Assembly (NCBI RefSeq): GCF_018294505.1
Contig: NC_057811.1
Coordinates: 405,721,652 to 405,785,651, forward strand
Reading direction: 5' to 3'
From: Triticum aestivum
Taxonomy: Eukaryota > Streptophyta > Magnoliopsida > Poales > Poaceae
DNA: 64,000 nt
The notes below the pieces were generated by a model that was given only the letters and a program-made list of their open reading frames with translations, was not told the DNA's origin and made no database searches. Positions 22,818 to 33,179 of this stretch are shown here, piece by piece; position 1 is the stretch's first letter; every line of letters begins with the position of its first letter. The position numbers and the translations under genes are program-made.

Positions 22818-24286
22818 TGTAAGGGCATATTTATCCCGTAGTTGTTTTGGTGATTGATGACAATGCTTTTGCGGACTAATCGTGTGCATGGAGTATTTCA
22901 GACATATCATGACTAGGCACAAGACGATTTGGTGCCCCTCGAAGACTATTGAAGACGGCGTTTCTCTACGTTTCTTTTCGGTGATTTGAGTCGTAGGAAA
23001 GCCGTACTATTAAGAAGGGGTCCGCTTTGGAAAGGTTTGGGTGGAATCATCACGTACACGTCTACTCCTTTTGCACCGCCTTTCCTTTGGCTCTTTGGAG
23101 CATCCTCCGTCTCTCCATATCTTTGTTAAATGAAGGACTCCTAGTGTTGCTGATCTGGGGCACGCGGTAGTACTGCTCTACAGAGCGGTAGTACTGCGGG
23201 GCCTTGCGGTAGACCGGCCGTAGGCGCGGTAGTACCGCAGGTACTCACGGTAGTACCGCTCCTTGGGAGCGGTAGTACCGTGGCCTCAGGCCAGGTGCTG
23301 CTGCTAGTGCGGTAGTAGGAGCGGATGTAATTTTTTACATCCGCGCCCTACGCGGTAGTACCGCTCCTTGGGCGCGGTAGTACCGTGCGCTCTGGCCAGG
23401 CTCAGCAGCATGAGCGGTATTAGGGGAGGATGTAATTTTTTACATCCGCACCATACGCGGTAGTACCGCTCCAGGTTTGCGGTACTACAGTGTCGGATTT
23501 TTGCACAGACCCCAACACAGCGGAAGTTGCCACGGATGTATTTTTATATGTCTGTGCCTTCCCAAATCTAGACTATCCCTGCCTTGCGGTAGTACCGCAA
23601 GGGGGAGCGGTAGTACCGCGCCAGCGGTTCTACCGCCCTCTGCTTCATTGCATCGGGGCTGCTTTAGACTCTGCTGCATGGGCGGTAGTACCGCAATGCC
23701 TTGCGGTAGTACCGTATGCCCTAGCGGTAGTACCGCGTCTCCGGTGCGGTAGTACCGCGCTTCGCAGGCTATTTTGTGGATAACGGTTAGATTTGTTCTT
23801 CCACTATATAAAGGGAGTCTTCTTCTCCGAGTTGACCACCTCTTCCATCCCCAAGCTCCATTGTTGCTCCAAGCTCCATTTTCGCCCGATCTCTCTCCCT
23901 AGCCAATCAAACTTGTTGATTCTTTAGGGATTGGTTGAGAAGGCCCCGATCTACACTTCCACCAAGAGAAATTTGATTCCCCTCACTAATCCTTTGCGGA
24001 TCTTGTTACTCTTGGGTGTTTGAGCACCCTAGACGGTTAAGGCAACCGTGGAGCCATATTCCATTGTGGTGAAGCTTCGTGGTGTTGTTGGGAGCCTCCA
24101 ATTAAGTTGTGGAGATAGCCCCAACCTTGTTTGTAAAGGTCCGGTCGCCGCCTCCAAGGGTACCAATAGTGGAATCATGGCATCTCGCATTGTGTGAGGG
24201 CGTGAGGAGAATACGGTGGCCCTAGTGGCATCTTGGGGAGCATTGTGCCTCCACACCGCTCCAACGGAGACGTACTTCCCCTCAAA
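22818..24286 (+). repeat. 3' LTR of the Maximus-like element, first segment
   Basis: It matches 11913 onward of the 5' LTR, including the GGTAGTACC array (about 23164-23762), hairpins and TATA box. It is interrupted after cctcaaa by the CACTA element and resumes at 29563. It carries an extra repeat unit near 23235-23260 that the 5' LTR lacks. Confidence 0.93.
23321..23344 (+). other. Poly-T hairpin in the 3' LTR
   Basis: The stem gcggatgtaa pairs perfectly over ten bases with ttacatccgc around a TTTT loop. Related, less perfect hairpins are near 12395, 12505 and 23425. Confidence 0.65.
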
Positions 24287-24313
24287 CACTACTAGGAAAA
24301 GGGCTATAGATGG

Positions 24314-25275
24314 AATGGCCACTAATGGCGCACCAGACATGTGGTGCGCCACTACTATATAGCAGGGGCGCACCATGTGCTGGTGCGCCATTAGTGTGAA
24401 AGACACTAATGGCGCACCAGACACACGGTGCGCCACTAGTAACAATTTTTTAAATTTTTCCAAACATACTAATGGCGCACCGGCCTCATAGTGCGCCACT
24501 ACTATATTTTTTTATTTTATTTTTTGCAAAACTACTAATGGCGCACCAGTGTATAGTGCGCCATTACTAGTTTAAACTAGTAATGACGCACTGTTCCCTG
24601 ATGCGCCATTAGTGTATATTTCATGGACACTTGATCCCGATCCCCCTCCATCTCGATCGCTATCCCACCTCGCCAGATCCGGTCCCCCTCGCCGCCGAGC
24701 ACCCCCCGCACCCTCTACCCCGCTCCACCGGCCGCCGTCGCCGACCCCCCGCACCCTTCCCCGCTCCACTGCCGCCGCCGACCCACCGCACCGTCCCCTG
24801 CTCCACCGTCGCCGACGACCCACCGCACCCTCCCCGGCCCGCTCCACCGCCGCCGACGACCCCCCGCACCCTGCCCGGCCCGCTCCACCGTCACAAATGA
24901 ATGCAACTAAAATTGCAAAAAAAAAATTTGATTATATTTTCAAATAACAAATTTGATGATATTTTCAAATAATAAATTTGATGATATTTTTTCATATTCA
25001 TAAATATTTTCAAATAACAAATTTGATGATATTTTTTAAAAAATTATTACTGTTTTTGTAAAAAATATTACTGTTTCATATTCATATTCATTTTCAAAAA
25101 AATTATTAGATGCAATAAAAAATAATAATAATAAAATCACTTATGGCGCACCTCTGGCTGGTGCGCCATTGCTATATAAAAAAAGAATACTAATGGCGCA
25201 CCGGTCGTGGGTGCGCCATTGCTATGTAAAAAAACATTCTAATGGCGCGCCGCTTCGGGGTGCGCCATTAGTAAG
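24314..25275. repeat. Left subterminal repeats of the CACTA element, and GC-rich filler
   Basis: Units of about 14 bases (actaatggcgcacc and inverted ggtgcgccattagt) recur at 24314-24620 and again at 25138-25275. Between them are a CCG-rich segment (about 24640-24895) and an AT-rich segment. Paired inverted units can fold into short hairpins. Such arrays bind the second CACTA protein in characterised elements, so a binding role here is inferred. Confidence 0.8.
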
Positions 25276-27664
25276 TTTCCCCCCTTAGCTAATTCCTCCC
25301 TCTCCCTCGCCAATCCACCCGCGCGCTCACCTGACCCACGACGCCGCCGCCCCGACCCCCGCCGGACTCCACCCCCGCCCGCCCCCGCGCCCCCCCACCA
25401 CTGCAGCTCCCCCGCGCCGCCGCCCCCGCGTCTACCCGCCGCCCCACCTCGTCTTCCACGCGCCAAATCGAGCGGCGGCCAGGTAAATCCCTCCTGACCC
25501 GCCGGCGTCCACCTCGACCTCCCTCCTCCCCTCCATTCCCGCCGCCCCACATCTCTTTATGGCTCCGTTTGATGGACTCCTCCACCTTCCCTTCTCTCTG
25601 CAGGATCGGACGAACTCCATCATCGAGCAGAACCGGGGCGAGCTCCAGCCCTACCCACCTGCGTCCAGCGCAGGTATGCTCATCCCCTTCCCGCCCTCCG
25701 GCTGCCGGCGTCCGCCCTCCCTCTCCCCTGTCCCCCATCTCTGATTGTTTTCTTTTCCAGTATGAATCTTGCTTTTTGATGGTTTCTTCAACTGCAAGTT
25801 CATTGAATTTACAATGTGATTCACTGGTAGTTGTCAATGTGTAGGTTTTGTAGTTGTGCTGATTTTAAAATTGATGTAATTTACACGAAGATTTAACTGT
25901 GATAGTAACCCATGATGAAGAACAGCGACTGACCCAAATTGGGAATTCAGTCGACTGGCACCCACCAGTCCCTTTTTGGTATGCAATGGCTCAACATAGC
26001 AGAGTGGATGATCCATTGGATTTTCAATCGACAACTACAGGTAGCCTGCTATAGTGGTGGATTTTCTCTAGCCTCGGCAGCAGCAGTCCAACAACAGATT
26101 CACCAAATGAGTTCCGATTAGCGGTCCTACCATGTAACTTCTAAATCACTTTAACGGGTGCACATGACTTTCCGATTCAAACTGCGGCTAATAATTGATC
26201 AAAGATGATAGAGTAACAACCAGATTGATCCGAATTCAATAACCGTCAGGAAAATTTTACTACATATACAAGAGATTGGAAGGATCTTGCAAGCCCTCCC
26301 TCAACACCTGAATACTCTGCACAAATCAGCAGTGTACCTTGGTGATTTTACAAGTGGACATCCTCTTTGCAATCAGGTCGGCCGGTCACCGCCCTGTTCG
26401 TGGCCATTAACCGGCCTGATTTAAAGCCGCACCCTACGACCGTGTCATCGGTTTGGGACACTTCATGGAGTTTTGCTGCACAATTAACTGCGTGTCCTCA
26501 TAAAAATCTTAGTAATAGTCATTGCTAGGAACATTAGAATTTGATAAATTGCACAATAGTTGGCATCAGAAAAGGATAACTATGTTACATTCTGACTGAA
26601 CTGCTTGGTCGCCTTTGTGGTTCAGGGCTGAATGATGTTGGCATATCCAGGTTTTCCTCGTGTGAAGCGGCTAGCAGATCAGTCTACATCCATCAACTTA
26701 GAGGGCTGCTATGCAGTTGTGTTTAGTGAAGTAGTTAGTGTACTGTACTTGCAATAGTTTGCTTGGTCTTTCTTTGGTTTCAGTTAAGTTATTGTCAGAT
26801 TTTCCTCTCCATTGTTCTGAGTGGTGCTTGTGTTTCTACTTGCAGAAATGTACCATGAGTGGTACAATCTAATTTACTACTGCTGCTATATACATCAATA
26901 CTTTACTACTAGCCCATGAGTGGTGCTTGTGTTTCTACTTGCAGAAATGTACTACTTGGGAATTTTGTCAACTTGTGATGCTGCTGCTGTACCCCGAGAG
27001 GCCCTTGAGTTTGCCGAAATGTCGATTAACTTCCGTTCTGGCAAATTTGGGTACTCCATATGTCCTATTTTCAGCAAAGGTCATGCTGAAATTTTCCGTG
27101 AATTTTAGCATGACTTTGCTAAAAATAGGACATATGGGGCACTTGCGACTAATGCATGGGCCGAGGTATCTTAGTACTTAATTAAGTAGGATCAACTGCC
27201 TCTTGTGTTATACATATAGAAGTGTGATATCTACTCATAGTTATTACTAATGTCAGTTGCTTGTCATCGATAAACCCTAATCTGGTAGGATGACCTACTA
27301 AAAAAGCCCATACCACATATTCTATTTGGATGGCCCTGCTAACCCTTGACCATAAATACTTGAGATGGATGTAGCAGGCTTAAAGAAAGAAATGTTTTTA
27401 GGCCAACTCCACTGGGCCTGGCTGAAAATGCACAAGTGTGCATGACTAACAATATTCTATTGTAAAGCTAAACATGAAAGAGGAACCACTCATCCTAACC
27501 ATTTGCTCTCAAAATTACCACTTCACTTCTTACTACTGAAAATCTTAGACCATCTCCATTCACCAATTTCTCAAACCAGTTCGAAGGGCGTGTTTTCACC
27601 ACACTGTGGATTATCTTATTGGACCCAACAGAGATGATGTAGTTTTGAATTATGAACATAGGAA
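25276..27664. other. CACTA interior with no convincing gene
   Basis: It begins with a GC-rich stretch (25280-25740) that resembles a first exon or 5' leader, with possible donor sites. It continues as AT-rich, intron-like DNA containing a strong inverted repeat at 27057-27136. Large reading frames in the GC-rich part exist in several frames on both strands and show no known domain. Confidence 0.5.
27057..27136. repeat. Inverted repeat (about 36-base arms) inside the CACTA element
   Basis: The arm starting catatgtcctatttt (27057-27094) is repeated inverted at 27101-27136, ending aaaataggacatatg. Only about two substitutions and one single-base gap separate the arms, and the loop is very short. 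Transcription through it would give a stable hairpin RNA. Confidence 0.75.
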
Positions 27665-28866
27665 ATGTCATCATCGGATGACGAAAGTCTCCCGGGGAGT
27701 GCGACTGGTGCCACGACGGTCGAGGTCTGTGCGACAGGCCTCACCTGGACGATGATCGGCGCTTCAGCATTAAGCTCGAGGAGACCTTCGAAGTTGAAAC
27801 GGTATGCAACGACGACAAGTGTTTTTTTTCATAATTAAGCATGACTTCAACTATTTCAACGTGTAATTTCATATTTTACAATTCGAGTATAGTTTATCCC
27901 ATGCCATGCAAGACGCTATGTCTTGGAGAGGATGGATTTTGAAGATCATGAAAATTTTGAAACGAAGAAAATTCACCTAAGGACACATCATGATGTGGAT
28001 TTTGAAGTAAATCTGTATAATGCTGAGAGCGTAACCCATTTTGGTTGCAAAAATTGGGAAGCATTTTGCAAGATGTATGGTTTTGATGAGGGTATGCTTG
28101 TCACCATGGATCTTGGTGATCCTGACATCGACCAAGACAATATGGACATTTGGGTCCTTGTTGATACGCCTCCAGTTCTACCGCTATGTGAGTTTCTCAA
28201 ACATAGTTAATTATTAACTAATTTATATTGTTTATTTCAAAATAGTTGACAACTTATTTCCATTGACAACTTATTTTGATTGTTCAAAAAATGTGTGGAA
28301 CATGGTAGACAAAACTCACTACACCGATGGCTCCGAGTTAACTTATCAGGAGAAAAATCATCTGGTCGGATTTTGTACTGATCTTGAGAATTACAATATC
28401 TACAATCAAACTCCTCAACATTATGGTCAATACGTGCCACTAGTGCACGTGTTGAACTACGGTAACTACCATGGAGATACCCTGGTAAGATTTTTTAGTA
28501 TTACGACATCCGTGCATCTTTTGCATACTTCTAAAACTAGTACATCATTGCTAACTATGAAGTTATTACTATGTTTTTCAACAGAGAATCCCAGAGGATT
28601 GTGTGCCTCATTTGATGTATCAGAATGGCAGCCTTCGTGTTTTGAACTTATATCCAGGTCATCCTACGAATCTCAACTGTCCATACCGGATTTCTAGAAG
28701 AAGTGGAGACATGCTAATCAGAGAATGGAAAAAATGTATGGACAGTCGTAAGGAGGTTCTTGGAAGCAAAAGGAAGCGCCGCGCAAGAATTGGAGACAGG
28801 ATGATCTCCATTCTCCATAATGGAGAGTCAGGGTCTATATTGTTTATGCTATTTTACCTTAAATAG
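27665..28866 (+). pseudogene. B3-like DNA-binding protein gene of the CACTA element (ORF2 relic)
   Basis: Exons can be traced at about 27690-27800, 27893-28187, about 28254-28484 and 28585-28866, with donors ctat|gtgag and cctg|gtaag and acceptor caacag|ag. The protein contains a segment ECDWCHDGRG, then RRYVLERM and a stretch (VDFEVNLYNA to FGCKNWEAFCKMYGFDEGM) that looks like the second half of a plant B3 domain. A conserved region follows with LNCPYRIS and a basic KRKRRARIGDRM tail. Grass CACTA elements commonly carry such a second gene, probably a DNA-binding accessory protein (from memory). An in-frame TGA just before the first segment, and the lack of a clean start, suggest that the 5' end is damaged. 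Confidence 0.6.
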
Positions 28867-29244
28867 GGTATTTAGGTCCTGCCTAATACTGATGATCATG
28901 TGCTAAGAACAATTAAGTAGGGTTGGTTCGATGACTATCAGGATGATGATCGTATGACTTGTTATTAATAACGAGTAGAAGTTGTATGATGATGATTAGT
29001 AGGACTTGTTAGGATTAGTATTACTCTCGACAAACTCGCTACTCGCGGTCTCGAGACTTGTAATGTTCTATCTTTGTTCGGTCTTTTGAATTCGGAGACT
29101 AATATGATGAATTGTATTCGGAGACTAATCTTCTATTGTATTCGATGAATCTGCTGTTGCTGTGTGGTGCTGTTTATATTCTGTCCAATAATATATTTTG
29201 TAATCTGTGCAAATATCAGAAAAGAAAAAAAATCCCTAATATAC

Positions 29245-29545
29245 ATACTAATGGCGCATCACCCCAACGTGCGCCATTAGTATGCCAAAGGATACTAATG
29301 GCGCATCACCCTGCAGTGCGCCATTAGTATGGCAAAGCACATGGGTAAATATGCCCCCCTGGGAGGCATACTAATGGCGCACCGTGGCCTATACTAATGG
29401 CGCACTGCCTGGTGCGCCTTTAGTATACCAGATACTAATGGCGCACCAGTGATGCGCCATTAGTAAAAAATAATAGTGGCGTGGTACTAGTGGTGCACCA
29501 GTAGTGCGCCATTAGTAGGCAAAACTGGTGCGCCACTAGTAGGCC
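29245..29545. repeat. Right subterminal repeats of the CACTA element
   Basis: There are about eight units of the actaatggcgcacc/ggtgcgccattagt type, mostly as inverted pairs, ending close to the terminal CCTTTTCCTAGTAGTG. Confidence 0.85.
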
Positions 29546-29562
29546 TTTTCCTAGTAGTGAAA

Positions 29563-29819
29563 AGGAAGGAACTTCGGTAACACATCCTCGTCTTCACCGG
29601 CTCCACTCTTGGTTATCTCGTGCCTTTACTTGTGCAAGCTTATTTGTGTTTTATCCCTTGCTTGCTTGTGTGCTTGTTGTTGTTGCATCATATAGGTTGC
29701 TCACCTAGTTGCATATCTAGACAACCTACTTTGATGCAAAGTTTAAATTGGTAAACAAAAGCTAAAAATTGTTAGTTGCCTATTCACCCCCCCTCTAGTC
29801 AACTATACCGATCCTTTCA
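29563..29819 (+). repeat. 3' LTR of the Maximus-like element, second segment
   Basis: It continues the LTR after the CACTA insertion and ends ATCCTTTCA, matching the 5' LTR end. Confidence 0.93.
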
Positions 29820-29824
29820 GAGAT
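29820..29824. repeat. Target site duplication, right copy (gagat)
   Basis: It is identical to 11908-11912. Confidence 0.92.
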
Positions 29825-31436
29825 GCATAGCAACGAGCGGAGAGAGTGTGTCCACGTACCCTCGTAGACCAAAAGCGGAAGCGTTTAGTAACGCGGTTGA
29901 TGTAGTCGAACATCTTCATGATCCAACCGATCCAAGTACCGAACGTATGGCACCTCCGTGTTCAGCACACGTTCAGCATGATGACGTCCCTCGAGCTCTT
30001 GATCCAGTAGAGGCTCGAGGGAGAGTTCCGTCAGCACGACGGCGTGGCGACGGTGATGATGAAGTTACCGGCGTAGGACTTCGCCTAAGCACTACGACGA
30101 TATGACCGAGGTGTTAAACTGTGGAGGGGGCACCGCGCACGGCTAAGAGATTGTCTATCTCCCTTTGGGGTGCCCCCTACCCATGTATATAATGGAGGTA
30201 GGGAGAGAGGCCGGCCCCCTAGGGCGCGCCAAGTGTATGGAGTCCTACTAGGACTTCCAAGTCCTAGTAGGAATCCCTTTCCTTTTCGGAGTAGGAGAGA
30301 AGGAAAGAGGGAAAGACAGAGGGAGTAGGAAAGGGCAAGGGGGCGCCGTCCCCTTACCCTAGTCCAATTCGGACCCATGGGGGGGCGCGCACCACCTCCC
30401 CTTTAGCCTGCCTCCTCTTTTCCCGTATGGCCCAATAAGGCCCATTACTTCTCCCGGTGAATTCCCGTAACTCCTCGGTACTCCGAAAAATACCCGAATC
30501 ACTCGGAACCTTTCCGATGTCCGAATATAGCCTTCCAACATATGAATCTCTACCTCTCGACCATTTCGAGACTCCTCGTCATCTCCGTGATCTCATCCGG
30601 GACTCCGAACAAACTTCGATCATCAAATCACATAACTCATAATACAAATCGTCATCGAACATGAAGCGTGCGGACCCTACGGGTTCGAGAACTATGTAGA
30701 CATGACCGAGACACATCTCCGGTCAATAACCAATAGCGGAACCTGGATGCTCATATTGGCTCCTACATATTCTACGAAGATCTTTATCGGTAAAACGCAT
30801 AACAACATACGTTATTCCCTTTGTCATCGGTATGTTACTTGCCCGAGATTCGATCGTCGGTATCATCATACCTAGTTCAATCTCGTTACCGGCAAGTCTC
30901 TTTACTCGTTCCGTAATGCATCATCCCGCAACTAACTCATTAGTCACATTGCTTGCAAGGCTTATAGTGATGTGCATTACCGAGAGGGCCCAGAGATACC
31001 TCTCCGATACATAGAGTGACAAATCCTAATCTTGATCTATGCCAACCCAATAAACACCTTCGGAGACACCTGTAGAGCATCTTTATAATCACCCAGTTAC
31101 GTTGTGACGTTTGATAGCACACAAGGTGTTCCTCCGATATTCGGGAGTTGCATAATCTCATAGTCAGAGGAATATGTATAAGTCATGAAGAAAGCAATAG
31201 CAATTAAACTAAACGATCATTATGCCAAGCTAACGGATGAGTCTTGTCCATCACATCATTCTCCTAATGATGTGATCCCGTTCATCAAATGACAACACAT
31301 GTCTATGGTCAGGAAACTTAACCATCTTTGATTAATGAGCTAGTCTAGTAGAGGCATACTAGGGACACTTTGTTTTGTCTATGTATTCACACATGTATCA
31401 AGTTTCCGGTTAATACAATTCTAGCATGAATAATAA
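29825..31436 (-). repeat. 5' LTR of the old Angela-type element, second segment (truncated)
   Basis: It resumes the LTR begun at 11853 and follows the young Angela LTR (5842-7563) with clear but diverged similarity, including the shared aatgatgtgatcccgtt and acacatgtat stretches. It stops at tagcatgaataataa, about 100 bases short of the expected LTR end, and is joined to unrelated GC-rich repeat DNA. The truncation is therefore old or caused by rearrangement. Confidence 0.87.
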
Positions 31437-33162
31437 AGCGCCAATTGGGGGCGAACCGACGATATTTTCGGCGTGGGGGCGATCGGCTTCCAAGCCGCCG
31501 CCCCCAGGTCGGCCCCAAACGCTCTTTAAAAAAAACATAATTGGGTAAATTTTGGTGAACACGGCATACATTCGGCGATATTTAGGTCGTTAATAGTTTT
31601 TTTTGCATATAGAAACATAATAATAAGTCTACTAAAAAGAAGGAAAAAAACGGCCGCGCCTACAGGCTGAAGAACTCACCGAACACGCTGAAGTCGCCGC
31701 CGTCGTCGTCATCCTTCTCCTCCTTCACGCGGCCGTCCGTGCTGGACCCCTGCCCGGGGTCCCCCTGGCCGACTGGCGGCGCTAGCGGTGGAACCTCGTC
31801 GTCGCTGTCGTCGAGAACGACGACGCCTCCCTCGTCGCTGCCACGACGCCGAGCGGCAATCTCCTCCAGGGCGTGGCGCTGGCGCTCCAACTCCGTCCGT
31901 GCCCAGTCCTCCCGCGCCCACTTCATGGTGGCCTCATCGTCGAAGGCGGCCTCGTTGTTGTGCTCGCGCCTCACGGGGCCGAGCCCCGGTTCCGTCTTCA
32001 GCCTAACGAGGCGGGAGGCTGGACCCGAGGAACCGCCGACGCCCTCGTCGATGACGACGCTGCGATTGCGTCGGCCGAGCGGCGTTGCCATGGGCTCGGC
32101 CTTGACGCTTACGAGCGCCGGCGACCCGGAGGAGTGGGAGGAGGAGCGGGAGGAGGAGGAGGACCCGCCCATCCTCCTCGGCAGCCATGGACCGCAACTC
32201 CGGCGGGGGACCGGGGTGGCCGGGTACGTTAGTGGCGGATTGTTGCCGCCCTCGAGGTATTCTAGGACGGCGTGTAGCGTGCGGCCGGGGGCTCCCTACC
32301 ACAAGCGACGGCTGTCGCTGTTGTTGCGCCCCTTCACCACTGGCGCGTTGTTGGTGGAGGCCAGCCGCTCCGCCTGCCGGCGTTCGAAGTACGCCGCCCA
32401 CACCTCGTGGTTGCCGGCGTCGTACTCCGGGAGGGCTCTCTCCTCCTCCGACAAAGACGCCCGCACACGGTCGATCTTGGCCTGGAAGTAGTGTGGGTGC
32501 TCGACGTCGGGCAGCGGGGGGACGGGGACGCCCCCGGCGCGCGCATGTCGGGAGGCGTCGGGTAGTTCGCTTCGTGGAGGAAATGGGCTTCCCACCCGTG
32601 CAGAGATCGGCGGCCGAAGCCATTGGCCGCCGCCCCGTCCCCGGGGAACCTTTCGCCCATCGTCTGTGCACACGGGGAGAGAGGGAAAGAGAGTTCGGCG
32701 GCGGGGGTTGTGCGTGCACGGGGAGAGAGGGGGGCTGCGGGCGGGGTGCGTTCACCGGCGAGGCAGGGGCGGCTTATATAGCGGCCGGGGGGGACGATGT
32801 CGTGTGTACGCGTGGCGGGAAGGGGCGCATCGCCTCACCGCGCCGCACGTGAGGAATCAATGGAAGAATGAGCGGCGGCAGCCTTGGCATTGATTCCCCG
32901 CGGGAAACCGAGGCGATGAGGACGACGAGGCGGGGGGTCGCTAACTCGGCGGGCCCGCCGTTCTTTCGCGCCAAAAAACGATTGACCGGCACCCCAGGCG
33001 CCTCCAGCGCGTCGGGTTCGGCCTGGGTTCGCCGGCGCCAGTTTCGGCCCTAACCGGAGAAAATTGGGCTCCTGGGGGCACGACTGGGCCGGTTTTTGGG
33101 CGTCGGTGCTAAAAATGGCCTTGGGGGCCCGTTAGGGGCGCGGCTGGAGATGCTCTTATGCA
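31437..33162 (-). mobile_element. GC-rich dispersed repeat with conserved ORF, one end ggctggagatgctc
   Basis: The right edge, read on the minus strand, begins GAGCATCTCCAGCCGCGCCCC and continues into a C- and G-rich spacer. I recognise this as the end of a very abundant Triticeae repeat that often carries a conserved ORF. No matching inverted terminus is found at the left edge, so the copy seems truncated where it meets the old LTR. The superfamily is uncertain (possibly a DNA transposon), and no transposase is visible. Confidence 0.55.
31660..32660 (-). pseudogene. Degraded ORF of the GC-rich repeat (unknown function)
   Basis: Three pieces form one reading. The N-terminal segment starts MGERFPGDGAAANGFGRR (32660). 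A frameshift near 32540 leads into the segment with DVEHPHYFQAKIDRVRASL and HEVWAAYFERRQAERL. A TAG at 32296-32298, where tryptophan is expected, is followed by the same frame to the end. The C-terminal part has a serine run (MGGSSSSSRSS), two VKxEP-like motifs, an EDWARTELERQRHALEEIAARR helix and the acidic ending DDDDGGDFSVFGEFF. Similar proteins are annotated as uncharacterised in Triticeae genomes (from memory). Nothing indicates an enzymatic role. Confidence 0.6.
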
Positions 33163-33179
33163 AGAATTATCATTAGCAA

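Larger units (their letters stand above)
24287..29559. mobile_element. Non-autonomous CACTA transposon (5273 bases)
   Basis: The ends read CACTACTAGGAAAAGG and, inverted, CCTTTTCCTAGTAGTG, so the terminal inverted repeat of about 16 bases is perfect. The element is flanked by the 3-base duplication aaa (24284-24286, 29560-29562). Its removal restores the LTR exactly as in the 5' LTR. Subterminal regions are packed with 'actaatggcgcacc' in both orientations, as known for grass CACTA elements. No TNP2-type transposase is visible. It carries a B3-like gene relic (27665-28866), so it must rely on a transposase from elsewhere. Confidence 0.93.
11913..29819 (+). mobile_element. Maximus/SIRE-like Ty1-copia retrotransposon with extra ORF
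   Basis: This complete plus-strand element has two LTRs, a primer binding site, gag, protease, integrase, RT, RNase H, an additional ORF, a polypurine tract and perfect target duplications. Its 3' LTR is split by a CACTA transposon, which inflates its length. LTRs starting TGTAAGGGCAT and an extra ORF between RNase H and the 3' LTR suggest the Maximus/SIRE lineage. This is inference from memory. The two LTRs differ by roughly 3 percent over their first 240 bases by eye, so it is older than the Angela element at the left edge. Gag-pol is broken by several frameshifts. Confidence 0.92.

Noticed and set aside
24572..24947. Proline/arginine-rich frames in the CACTA left end
   Set aside because: They come from a CCG-rich low-complexity stretch with open frames on both strands and no conserved motif.
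25239..25837. Glycine/arginine-rich minus-strand frames in the CACTA element
   Set aside because: These are composition-driven open frames with no recognisable family. The plus strand looks more like a leader exon.
32187..32852. 221-residue plus-strand frame over the GC-rich repeat
   Set aside because: It is the opposite strand of the better-supported minus-strand ORF, which has protein-like composition and length.
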